Assembly (NCBI GenBank): GCA_003283665.1
Contig: QBWF01000022.1
Span: forward strand, 1-9,587
Length of the DNA: 9,587 nt
Source: Prochlorococcus sp. AG-315-I14
GTDB taxonomy: Bacteria; Cyanobacteriota; Cyanobacteriia; PCC-6307; Cyanobiaceae
Direction of reading: 5' to 3'
The translations under genes and the position numbers were made by a program. The notes beneath the pieces are model-generated. The model was not told the DNA's origin and ran no database searches. It was given only the letters and a program-made list of their open reading frames with translations. Positions within the stretch are counted from its first letter, which is position 1; each line of letters starts with the position of its first letter. This document shows, one piece after another, positions 4,692 through 9,587 of this stretch.

Positions 4692-5186
4692 ATGAGCAGA
4701 GATAGTAAAGTCCGACCAGAGGATGAGTTCGGTAAATTAGATATGAGCTCTGAGCTAGATAAGATTTATCTAGATAAAAGCGAAAATTTAGTTGAACGCT
4801 TAATGAAAAGATATGCAACAGATATTCAAGGTATTGATTATCAAATAAAGAGGGATATGGACTTTTGGCTAAAGCATCGACCATCTCGTTGGTTATCTTT
4901 CCTACCGAAAAGATATAAGAAGAGTATTCTGCGATTAATTTATAATGATACTGTTAAGAAACTTGTCTTTTATACAGCTCTTCTTTTTTGCTTGATATTT
5001 CTTGGATTTCTGCCAACCTTGAAACTTTTTTTCTGGTATCTTTTTAAAATCTGGCTAATATTTATTCTTATTCCATTAACATATTGGGTATTAGCTATAG
5101 CTGCAGTCTATGTCAGAATAATTGTTATTACCTTGATTGAATTTATATTGGCTATTCTTGACAAATTAATTGGTCACCGGTTTTAG
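4692..5186 (+). CDS. hypothetical membrane protein, 164 aa
   Basis: Residues 1-90 are cytosolic and charged: an acidic start (RPEDEFGKLDMSSELDK), a helical region (ENLVERLMKRYATDIQGIDY), and a basic Trp-rich patch near the membrane (WLKHRPSRWLSFLPKRYKK). Residues 91-157 hold about three hydrophobic helices (91-110, 112-130, 131-157), ending DKLIGHRF. No family is recognised and no catalytic motif is visible. AGGA at 4681-4684 with a seven-base spacer supports ATG 4692. It is the longest gene in the window and has the same AT-rich codon style as its neighbours. It lies after the exported adhesin-like gene in the same direction, which permits but does not prove a shared cell-surface role. Confidence 0.75.
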   Translation: MSRDSKVRPEDEFGKLDMSSELDKIYLDKSENLVERLMKRYATDIQGIDYQIKRDMDFWLKHRPSRWLSFLPKRYKKSILRLIYNDTVKKLVFYTALLFCLIFLGFLPTLKLFFWYLFKIWLIFILIPLTYWVLAIAAVYVRIIVITLIEFILAILDKLIGHRF

Positions 5187-5324
5187 TCATAATCCATACC
5201 CAATATTCTGAAAGTATTAGAAATTAGGTTATGATCCTAAGCTATATTTTTCATCTAGACCGATAACATCTATATCAATTGATTTTTGTATCTCGAGTTT
5301 CTAATACAAAGATGATGAGCATCG

Positions 5325-5450
5325 GTGCTTGTGATAAGCAAACCTACACAATTACTATTCTCTACTTATTTTGGAGTCCTATTAATTGCCCCCACTATTT
5401 ATCTGTATTCATCTATCATTGTTTTAATTTGTGCGTCTTCGTCCTTCTGA
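5325..5450 (+). CDS. possible membrane microprotein, 41 aa, GTG start
   Basis: The frame starts at GTG 5325 or GTG 5331 and reads (M)LVISKPTQLLFSTYFGVL and then LIAPTIYLYSSIIVLICASSSF, stopping at TGA 5448-5450. About residues 9-36 are hydrophobic, enough for one helix or a hairpin. No SD is visible. It is preferred to the ATG frame that overlaps it from 5279, which has a scattered Cys/His composition unlike a protein. It converges with the reverse-strand microprotein at 5461-5610. No family is recognised. Confidence 0.35.
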   Translation: MLVISKPTQLLFSTYFGVLLIAPTIYLYSSIIVLICASSSF

Positions 5451-5460
5451 AGCAAAAGAT

Positions 5461-5610
5461 TTAAAACTTCCTGGTAGTGAAGGCATCACCTTCTACAAAA
5501 ATTTTCTTTCTATTTATACCTGCTGGTAAAGCGAAAATGAGTCCAACAGCAAGGAAAATAATTAAATCCAAAGGGAATCTTCCTATTCCCAAAGCTATAG
5601 CAAAAGTCAT
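5461..5610 (-). CDS. small membrane protein, 49 aa
   Basis: The reverse frame reads MTFAIALGIGRFPLDLIIF and then LAVGLIFALPAG, followed by a basic INRKKIFVEGDAFTTRKF end. It has one or two hydrophobic helices with a Gly/Pro turn and a positively charged tail. The frame is open for another 19 codons upstream of this ATG (residues DYPRALGINYLSLLQEI among them) to a stop near 5670, without ATG, GTG or TTG; that upstream part also looks protein-like. So either the gene has lost its original start and this is a truncated product, or initiation uses a rare codon. No SD is apparent at ATG 5610. Function unknown. Confidence 0.5.
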   Translation of the reverse strand: MTFAIALGIGRFPLDLIIFLAVGLIFALPAGINRKKIFVEGDAFTTRKF

Positions 5611-5670
5611 AATTTCTTGAAGTAACGAAAGGTAATTTATTCCTAATGCTCTTGGATAATCTTTAATTTA

Positions 5671-5988
5671 TTAAAAATTAGTAATTAATAAATCGTAAGA
5701 CCAATCACTTTTGGAGCACTAGGTAGCAGATTCGAAGCCTGAAGTTCAGGCTGTGGCTAAAGAAATCTCAAGTTCAGAAGGAATCTTTTTTTTTTATTTG
5801 CTTTTCGTATTCACAATTGTTTAAGTGCTTTTCTGAACTTTCTTCAAAAATAGTTTGACTTAATAAAGACTGATTTGTTCCGAGATTAATCGATTATCAA
5901 CTTTCTCTATTCTGTTCTATTTCTAAGAAAAAACTTTTGTGTAAGGACTTTGGCCATTCATTAGTGATGTGTAATTTGCTAGCAGATT
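5671..5988. other. region without a clear gene
   Basis: No supportable coding frame. It contains the tRNA-like relic and its hairpin (5708-5752), a run of ten T at 5786-5795 without a preceding stem, and AT-rich DNA with many stops on both strands. Confidence 0.5.
5708..5741 (+). repeat. tRNA-like (tRNA-Pro-type) 3'-half relic, copy 2
   Basis: CTTTTGGAGCACTAGGT (5708-5724) followed by AGCAGATTCGAAGCCTG (5725-5741) has the order anticodon loop (with a TGG), 3' anticodon stem, variable loop and T-loop TTCGAA of tRNA-Pro, but the T-stem is imperfect and no 5' half precedes it. The segment from 5736 to 5752 forms a separate hairpin (AGCCTGA, loop AGT, TCAGGCT). It shares GTAGCAG-TTCG-A-CCTG with the copy at 7349-7396 (16 of 19 positions) and most of its first half with copy 1. 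Probably an eroded integration scar. Confidence 0.5.
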
Positions 5989-6072
5989 CTAATTAATGCG
6001 TAAGGCCAAATCCTGGCCTCTTAAACCATTAATAAATTCCTGAAATTCTTTTGCAGTAATTTCTTTTATTTC
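5989..6072 (-). pseudogene. start-less protein remnant
   Basis: Between TAG (6075-6073) and TAG (5991-5989) the reverse strand encodes EIKEITAKEFQEFING and then LRGQDLALRIN. This is amphipathic, charged and protein-like, but it contains no ATG, GTG or TTG. It is probably the C-terminal piece of a gene whose front is lost, or a tiny gene with ATT or ATA initiation. It is the first of three reverse-strand frames in a row here. Confidence 0.3.
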
Positions 6073-6155
6073 CTAAATAGATTAGATAGGAAAATTAGGC
6101 AAAACTGCTTTGCTTAGATATTGAAAATCGCTTTATCTTTGTTTGTTTCTGTTCT

Positions 6156-6227
6156 CTAATCCCAATCACCTATATTTTTGCAAAAGTCTTGTTCAACCCT
6201 TTGAAGAAGTATCAGCTTTAAATTCAT
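6156..6227 (-). CDS. possible 23-aa micro-ORF
   Basis: The frame reads MNLKLILLQRVEQDFCKNIG then DWD and stops at TAG. The charge distribution looks coding-like, but length is minimal and no SD is visible. No family is recognised. It may be a remnant like the frame at 5989-6072. Confidence 0.22.
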   Translation of the reverse strand: MNLKLILLQRVEQDFCKNIGDWD

Positions 6228-6342
6228 GATGAAGGATCCAACAATTGGAGGCTATCTGAAAATATAAGTCAAGATCATTACATATCCAGTACAGACTGGA
6301 TTTATTAAGATGTTATTTCTTGAGACTCTTCTAAATAATGGT

Positions 6343-6507
6343 TTAATCATTTCTTTGAATTCCCATATTATTGTTTGTTCTATCTTTTTCTATTTCATCT
6401 TTGATTTTTTTGTAATAAGCCAATTCTTCAGGATCTTCCGAACCAACCCCATATTCCATAGTTGCTGCAATATAAATCTTATGTTGTCTATGAGGACTAA
6501 GAGTCAT
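6343..6507 (-). CDS. hypothetical soluble protein, 54 aa
   Basis: The likely start is the ATG at 6507 (MTLSPHRQHKIYIAATMEYG), seven bases after the stop of the membrane protein upstream, rather than ATG 6618, which would overlap that gene by more than 100 bases. The product continues VGSEDPEELAYYKKIKDEIE and ends KDRTNNNMGIQRND: a short basic, beta-like start, a helix with alternating charges, and an Asn-rich tail. There is no membrane segment or signal. It probably forms a two-gene unit with the 6515-6811 gene and may be translated by coupling. No family is recognised. Confidence 0.55.
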   Translation of the reverse strand: MTLSPHRQHKIYIAATMEYGVGSEDPEELAYYKKIKDEIEKDRTNNNMGIQRND

Positions 6508-6514
6508 TATTTTT

Positions 6515-6811
6515 TTATAGATCCAAAATAGATTTTGCGTCGAGTTGAAGTTGTAACTCCATTCTTCTCTTTTCGAGTCTTTTTTCATTGCTAATAACTC
6601 GAATGCCAACCCATGCAAGACCTAAACCTATAAATGCTGGTATTCCAATACTTGTAGCTTTTGTGATGATTCTCATTGGATTCTGGAGAATAGTAGGAGT
6701 TGATTCATAGTTTCTATATGAACCATTAATTAGAAGGTCTTTTAAGCTTTCCATTATGAAGGCATCTTTGATGTTGTTGTAATGTAATTTCTCCATATTG
6801 TTAGAAAGCAT
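6515..6811 (-). CDS. hypothetical one-helix membrane protein, 98 aa
   Basis: Residues 1-50 are mixed and polar (MLSNNMEKLHYNN, IKDAFIMESLKDLL), residues 52-73 form one membrane helix (ATSIGIPAFIGLGLAWVGIRVI), and residues 74-98 are a basic/acidic helix (NEKRLEKRRMELQLQL). ATG 6811 and ATG 6796 (MEKL) are both possible; neither has a good SD. The same frame stays open upstream for 33 more codons to a TAA at 6913-6911, with a coding-like sequence (RIRISFATEDSAKGQG) but no standard start codon. The gene may thus be a 5'-truncated form of a longer protein. It is followed after seven bases by the 54-aa gene. Function unknown. Confidence 0.6.
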   Translation of the reverse strand: MLSNNMEKLHYNNIKDAFIMESLKDLLINGSYRNYESTPTILQNPMRIITKATSIGIPAFIGLGLAWVGIRVISNEKRLEKRRMELQLQLDAKSILDL

Positions 6812-7099
6812 AGTGAAATTCTTATTTTCAATTTTCTCTTTGTAGTTACTTCCCTGCCCTTTAGCACTATCTTCAGTCGCAAAAGATATCCGAATCCTCT
6901 TGTCTAGATCTTAATCTCAATTAATAATGAATTCACTTCTGTACAAAATGTGTGAAGAAATATTTTTTTGGACTGGGCACTAGCTCTTAAGAATTATTGA
7001 ATTTGAGTAAGATAATTCAGTACATACTTAATATTTGTGGCAGTGTAATTGAACACCTGCTAGAAACAATACCAACCAATACATTTTAGGTTTAATCAC

Positions 7100-7237
7100 A
7101 TGATCAATGAGAACCTTGTAGAGATCCTTCTCGCTGCGATTCTTGTTTCAAGTACCTATGACAAGTCTCAGCCTGTCATCAAATGGGGTGGAATCGTAAT
7201 AGCCGTTGCTGGAGTGGCTTCAGCTCTATTTGGTTAG
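7100..7237 (+). CDS. small membrane protein, 45 aa
   Basis: The frame reads MINENLVEILLAAILVSST and then YDKSQPVIKWGG and IVIAVAGVASALFG, ending in TAG. It has two hydrophobic stretches (about 6-17 and 31-44) with a polar, Lys-containing link, suggesting a helical hairpin. It is a complete unit: a good terminator follows 60 bases after the stop. The SD is weak (TTAGG around 7087-7091). The hydrophobic, Gly/Ala-rich second helix is typical of small thylakoid or plasma membrane proteins, but no known photosystem or cytochrome b6f subunit matches. Confidence 0.6.
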   Translation: MINENLVEILLAAILVSSTYDKSQPVIKWGGIVIAVAGVASALFG

Positions 7238-7296
7238 AGATTTCAATCTATCAGTTGATTTGGTGTAATTTTCTAATATCAACAATAGAGCCATTG

Positions 7297-7323
7297 GCTG
7301 CAAAATATTTGCAGCTTTTTTAT
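7297..7323 (+). terminator. intrinsic terminator after the 45-aa gene
   Basis: GCTGCAAA (7297-7304) and TTTGCAGC (7308-7315) form a perfect 8-bp stem with loop ATA, followed by six T. Forward direction. Confidence 0.9.
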
Positions 7324-7348
7324 TGAGAATCAAAATATTTTATTCACC

Positions 7349-7396
7349 GGGAGCATTGGGATCACTTTGTAGCAGGTTCGGATCCTGTCGCGTCCA
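7349..7396 (+). repeat. tRNA-like (tRNA-Pro-type) 3'-half relic, copy 3
   Basis: GGGAGCATTGGGATC (7349-7363) is followed, after eight extra bases, by GCAGGTTCGGATCCTGTC (7372-7389) and GCGTCCA. The T-arm is nearly intact: GCAGG pairs with CCTGT around TTCGGAT, though the usual A58 is G. The last eight bases occupy the place of an acceptor 3' strand plus discriminator base. The 5' half is absent. It is the best preserved of the three relics and lies about 370 bases from the real tRNA-Gly, to which it is unrelated in sequence. Confidence 0.55.
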
Positions 7397-7474
7397 TTGA
7401 GTTTATGCCTACCTCAACTGCAAATATTAATCATAAAAAACAATCTGTTTAATTTATAAGCGAAGTTCATCTAT

Positions 7475-7489
7475 CCATCATGCCAAAGG
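7475..7489. repeat. 15-bp repeat CCATCATGCCAAAGG, copy 1
   Basis: CCATCATGCCAAAGG is repeated exactly at 8289-8303, also on the plus strand. This copy lies just after the stop of the reverse-strand gene at 7495-7686, where CCAAAGGG pairs with CCCTTTAG (one G-T pair) to make a hairpin overlapping that stop. Confidence 0.5.
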
Positions 7490-7494
7490 GGCTT

Positions 7495-7686
7495 TTAAAA
7501 CCCTTTAGGTTTCTTTAATTGAGTTCTTGTTGTTTGATTTTTTTCATGTAGTTGTGGAAGTGACTTAATTAAAGCGAAAACCAAGCCTCCAATAAGTAAA
7601 ACAAGGAAGATGATCATCGTCAAGAAAACCGATTTAGTAGTGGAATTCATACCAGTAAGAACTAAGCCCTTAGAAAAAAAATCCAT
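7495..7686 (-). CDS. one-helix membrane protein, 63 aa
   Basis: The product has a short N-terminal part (MDFFSKGLVLTGMNSTTKS), one strong membrane helix at about 20-40 (VFLTMIIFLVLLIGGLVFAL) and a basic tail (QTTRTQLKKPKGF), so a positively charged cytoplasmic end is expected. The start at 7686 is supported by GGAG nine bases upstream; Met13 is an alternative without an SD. It lies 77 bases downstream of the tRNA-Gly and in the same orientation. No family is recognised. A small hairpin overlaps the stop. Confidence 0.65.
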   Translation of the reverse strand: MDFFSKGLVLTGMNSTTKSVFLTMIIFLVLLIGGLVFALIKSLPQLHEKNQTTRTQLKKPKGF

Positions 7687-7763
7687 ATGTTCATTCTCCG
7701 AACTCAGTGATGGAATTTTGAACTATTTCCCAAAGTATTACGATTTACTTGTTTTATTTCTTA

Positions 7764-7835
7764 AGCGGATGAACAGATTTGAACTGGCGACATTCAGCTT
7801 GGGAAGCTGACGTTCTACCACTGAACTACATCCGC
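7764..7835 (-). tRNA. tRNA-Gly (anticodon CCC)
   Basis: Read on the reverse strand the 72 bases fold into a full cloverleaf: acceptor GCGGATG/CATCCGC with discriminator T, D-arm GTTC-AGTGGTA-GAAC, anticodon stem TCAGC/GCTGA around TTCCCAA, variable loop ATGTC, and T-arm GCCAG-TTCAAAT-CTGTT. The anticodon is CCC, reading GGG glycine codons, a rare codon in such AT-rich DNA. No CCA is encoded. The T-stem is weak: the outer pair is G-T and the second is a C-T mismatch, leaving three good pairs. The other arms are perfect, so it is probably functional or only recently relaxed. tRNA genes are common island insertion points in picocyanobacteria. Confidence 0.93.
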
Positions 7836-7951
7836 AGATCTAAAGATAGTCACATGAAAAACAACTGATCTCAGTTAGCCTCAAAGGTTCCGATAGCAAT
7901 CGGCTGATAACATTTTTCATCCTGAGATGTCTTTTTGTTGAGGTTTTCTTC

Positions 7952-8041
7952 TTAATGAATTACTAGGGAAAAGAATGTCACTAATCGACCAAAGAAGTAA
8001 CTACCCAACAAGATAAATCCACCTGCCAAGAGATAAAGCAT
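7952..8041 (-). CDS. possible membrane microprotein, 29 aa
   Basis: The frame reads MLYLLAGGFILLGSYFFGRL and ends VTFFSLVIH. It is nearly all one hydrophobic helix with Gly spacing and a single Arg, similar in size to the smallest photosystem subunits, but it matches none of PsbI, PsbM, PsbT, PsaI, PsaJ, PetL or PetN as I know them. No SD is visible. It is followed by the tRNA-Gly on the same strand. Low confidence because of length. Confidence 0.35.
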   Translation of the reverse strand: MLYLLAGGFILLGSYFFGRLVTFFSLVIH

Positions 8042-8079
8042 GTTTGATTGAGAACTTGTTGCAAGAATCGGATTCATTT

Positions 8080-8262
8080 TTATTGGCTGGAGTATCTAAC
8101 CAGATCAACAATCAAGAAAATCACAAAACATATTGCAAGAATAACTGGCAATATTTGATTCCTCTGGAAATTTTTAGGGATGTTTTTATTCAGAAGCTTC
8201 TTTTCTTTTTTAGCTTTCCTAGGGGTTAACCCCTGTTCCTTTCTCCTCTTAGCTTCTCCCAT
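8080..8262 (-). CDS. MGEAKRRK-motif one-helix membrane protein, 60 aa
   Basis: The protein starts MGEAKRRKEQGLTPRKAKKE, a very basic N-terminus beginning with the MGEAKRRK motif shared by several small cyanobacterial proteins (DUF2839-type). Residues 37-56 (ILPVILAICFVIFLIVDLV) form one membrane helix and the end is RYSSQ. The remainder does not follow the usual DUF2839 pattern, so family membership is uncertain. The basic part should be cytoplasmic and could touch RNA, ribosomes or acidic lipids; this is inference. There is no clear SD before ATG 8262. A 14-bp perfect palindrome (AGGGGTTAACCCCT, 8221-8234) falls within codons for Gly-Leu-Thr-Pro. The 15-bp repeat lies 27 bases upstream of the start. 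Confidence 0.7.
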   Translation of the reverse strand: MGEAKRRKEQGLTPRKAKKEKKLLNKNIPKNFQRNQILPVILAICFVIFLIVDLVRYSSQ

Positions 8263-8288
8263 TGATTTTGCAATAGATCAACTACTTA

Positions 8289-8303
8289 CCATCATGCCAA
8301 AGG
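8289..8303. repeat. 15-bp repeat CCATCATGCCAAAGG, copy 2
   Basis: Exact copy of 7475-7489. Here it lies upstream of the reverse-strand MGEAKRRK gene, in a position where a regulatory site could be; the other copy is downstream of a gene, so a shared role is not obvious. Confidence 0.5.
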
Positions 8304-8392
8304 CGCGTAAATTTCGATAAATCAAATAGCTTCACTTATTCTTTGTGATTGTAAAAAAAATGTATAGGATCTTTGTATAAATAAGTGTCTAA

Positions 8393-8584
8393 ATGCCTTT
8401 CCCTTTATTTGCAATACCTCTAAACATGGGGACAGGAACTTGGGTCGTAACGATTATTGCCGGCTTAAGTTTTGTTGTAATGTTTGCTCTTGCTTCGGCA
8501 GGTGGTGACTATCAAGGGTTGATAAATACAACATTAGAAAATGATGCACTTGCCCGAGAAAAGAGGAAGAACAAAAAATTATGA
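8393..8584 (+). CDS. one-helix membrane protein, 63 aa
   Basis: Residues 1-12 are MPFPLFAIPLNM, then GTGTWVVTIIAGLSFVVMFA (13-32) begins the membrane helix, followed by a small-residue stretch (LASAGGDYQGL) and a charged C-terminal helix (ENDALAREKRKNKKL). This order (short Pro-rich lumenal part, helix, basic cytoplasmic tail) is typical for picocyanobacterial microproteins of unknown role. No SD precedes ATG 8393; ATG 8426 (MGTGTW) is possible but would give a shorter hydrophobic lead-in. It is divergent from the MGEAKRRK gene, with 130 bases between starts, enough for back-to-back promoters, although none is convincing. Confidence 0.65.
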   Translation: MPFPLFAIPLNMGTGTWVVTIIAGLSFVVMFALASAGGDYQGLINTTLENDALAREKRKNKKL

Positions 8585-8715
8585 TGTGTCTTTGAAATGC
8601 TTTCTGTTTCCTTTATTGTCTAACCATTGAAGTTCACACTCTATCAATCAAAAATCAATTGAATAATTATCCCGTTAATCCTACTTTACGAATAAAAGCC
8701 TATATGCGCTTTCTT

Positions 8716-8907
8716 CTAATCCTCTTTTTTTGAATTACCGTTCTCTCGCCAATCTCGTTTTAATTCATAGTTTTTGCTTTTATCAAGGAAAATTACTAGA
8801 ACAAGAAAAAGTACTCCAAGACAACTTACTCCTACTAAAAGTTGATTAATTGGAGAAAAATTTTGAAAGTCAAAAAGGTTTAAAAAAAATAGCTGAGAAA
8901 AACTCAT
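8716..8907 (-). CDS. one-helix membrane protein, 63 aa
   Basis: The product begins MSFSQLFFLNLFDFQNFSPI, has a strong helix at about 22-41 (QLLVGVSCLGVLFLVLVIFL) and ends in a charged tail (DKSKNYELKRDWRENGNSKK). The Phe-rich first 20 residues may lie on the membrane surface. No SD is visible before ATG 8907. It converges with the gene at 8393-8584, 131 bases stop to stop, without an obvious terminator. No family is recognised. Confidence 0.6.
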   Translation of the reverse strand: MSFSQLFFLNLFDFQNFSPINQLLVGVSCLGVLFLVLVIFLDKSKNYELKRDWRENGNSKKED

Positions 8908-8940
8908 TATTAAAAACTGATTTTTAATTTATAGCCCACC

Positions 8941-9055
8941 TTATAACTCTTGTTGGACTGAAGTTATAATTAAGAGCAATTTGTTTCTGTCTTCGCCCAT
9001 TAATCTATCACCTGTTAACTCTATTGTATGTTTGTTAACTCCAGGATTAAATCAT
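8941..9055 (-). pseudogene. small helical protein gene with a one-base frameshift
   Basis: On the reverse strand a frame reads NPGVNKHTIELTGDRLMGED and then RNKLLLIITSVQQEL to TAA at 8943-8941. The only early ATG (9055) is out of frame by one base: ATGATTTAATCC would become Met-Ile-Asn-Pro if one T were removed, giving a coherent 37-residue soluble protein. As written, only MGEDRNKLLLIITSVQQEL from ATG 9000 could be made. It is either a decayed gene or an assembly error at TTT. No family is recognised. Confidence 0.4.
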
Positions 9056-9067
9056 TAGTAGGTGAAA

Positions 9068-9166
9068 GTGCATAGCACAATTCCACTATATACTGTATCT
9101 AAAGGATCATTAGTGCTTAAGAAAGAAGAGCCTGAAAAAAAAAGACTGATACTCATCTATGTTTAG
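9068..9166 (+). CDS. possible 32-aa basic protein, GTG start
   Basis: From GTG 9068 the frame reads (M)HSTIPLYTVSKGSLVLKK and then EEPEKKRLILIYV, stopping at TAG. AGGTG at 9060-9064 is four bases upstream; an in-frame GTG at 9062 would add two residues. The sequence is basic and highly charged in the middle with a hydrophobic end, quite unlike a random frame. A run of nine A lies in the Glu-Lys-Lys-Arg codons and could make the frame unstable. It is divergent from the damaged frame at 8941-9055, only 12 bases apart start to start. Confidence 0.42.
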   Translation: MHSTIPLYTVSKGSLVLKKEEPEKKRLILIYV

Positions 9167-9224
9167 AACCAAAGAATCCACCTTCTGATTCTTGAAGTTC
9201 TGAGCTTAAAGGCATGATGCTTTT

Positions 9225-9332
9225 ATGACTAACAAAGATAATGATATCAATTTCCTTAATTTAATTAAGGCGACCTTATTTTGTTTTATAATCAAATTAA
9301 GAAGTCAGATTAAAAATAATATCAAGTGTTGA
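9225..9332 (+). CDS. possible 35-aa micro-ORF
   Basis: The frame reads MTNKDNDINFLNLIKATL and then FCFIIKLRSQIKNNIKC, ending in TGA. It has a polar start, one short hydrophobic part (LIKATLFCFIIKL) and a basic end. There is no SD; the codons are so AT-rich that chance cannot be excluded. No known family. Confidence 0.25.
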   Translation: MTNKDNDINFLNLIKATLFCFIIKLRSQIKNNIKC

Positions 9333-9587
9333 AGTCATAAGTGATCAAATAGTAAGAAAACTTTTTATGTTCGTAATGTTGATACTGGTTAAATCACTAT
9401 AGAAATGCAGATGGGAATAACGCGATAGTAATTACTAATTAGTTAAAGCACTCAAACAACTTGGGATGTGTAACTGTAAAGCAATAGAAACGATTATTAC
9501 TAGCTGCAATAAATGATCTCAAGAATAATACCCTCTTACAAATGGAAAAATAGCTATGGTATTAAGATCCTAATCACGCATATCCTT
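9333..9587. other. end region without a supportable gene
   Basis: Only fragments under 20 codons are present, such as one ending LVKALKQLGMCNCKAIETI before TGA near 9513, which has no start codon and could be another remnant. No hairpin, repeat or RNA gene is seen. Confidence 0.4.

Noticed and set aside
4169..4884. Two reverse frames opposite the adhesin-like and membrane-protein genes.
   Set aside because: They are antisense shadows of well-supported forward genes.
5786..5795. Run of ten T as a terminator.
   Set aside because: No GC-rich stem lies directly before it; the nearest hairpin is more than 30 bases upstream.
6310..6531. Forward frame of 73 codons.
   Set aside because: Antisense to the 54-aa gene with a Phe/Ile/Cys-rich composition expected from a reversed Lys/Glu-rich gene.
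7610..7810. Forward frame of 66 codons.
   Set aside because: It overlaps the reverse membrane gene and continues into the tRNA-Gly.
7840..7920. Reverse 26-codon frame (MKNVISRLLSEPLRLTEISC).
   Set aside because: It ends four bases before the tRNA-Gly 5' end, where that gene's promoter is expected; no other support.
8044..8229. Forward frame of 61 codons.
   Set aside because: Antisense shadow of the MGEAKRRK gene, which has a recognisable N-terminal motif.

Overview
The window looks like an accessory, small-protein-rich stretch of a marine picocyanobacterial chromosome, most likely Prochlorococcus. The evidence is very AT-rich DNA, many orphan proteins of 25-100 residues with one membrane segment, a plant-type [2Fe-2S] ferredoxin of cyanobacterial shape, a DUF2905 membrane protein, and a protein that looks like the picocyanobacterial DUF3104 family. 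The organism is inferred from style and families; no marker gene settles it. There is no rRNA, CRISPR array, transposase or recognisable integrase.

Layout. 1-1236: decayed or very small reading frames around one intact 71-residue hypothetical (561-776). 1237-2057: a compact forward cluster of an exported acidic protein, a 14-codon ORF, DUF2905, a perfect 22-bp inverted repeat and the DUF3104-like protein. 2058-2536: two damaged small genes on opposite strands. 2537-3623: a coiled-coil protein closed by a strong terminator, a small membrane protein, the reverse-strand ferredoxin, and a 43-codon frame starting head-to-head with it. 3624-4116: non-coding DNA with a duplicated two-box element. 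4117-5186: an exported protein resembling surface-adhesin E, behind another 14-codon leader, then a 164-residue membrane protein. 5187-7099: small, mostly reverse-strand membrane or remnant frames. 7100-9332: a series of one-helix microproteins on both strands, interrupted by tRNA-Gly(CCC).

Two patterns link the region. First, three degenerate copies of what appears to be the anticodon-to-T-arm half of a tRNA (closest to tRNA-Pro) lie at 362-400 (reverse), 5708-5741 and 7349-7396. Such fragments are expected where elements have repeatedly integrated at a tRNA 3' end, a known route for picocyanobacterial genomic islands. Second, several plausible microproteins are each broken by one nonsense codon or a one-base frame change while all longer genes are intact, which fits decaying cargo better than random sequencing error.

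No single new defence or metabolic system is evident. The most unusual features are the tRNA-like relics, the two-box repeat at 3697-3879, the perfect 22-bp hairpin, the two 14-codon leaders each joined to the next start by TAATG, and the unusually high density of one-helix microproteins. All functional statements are made from reading the sequence alone.
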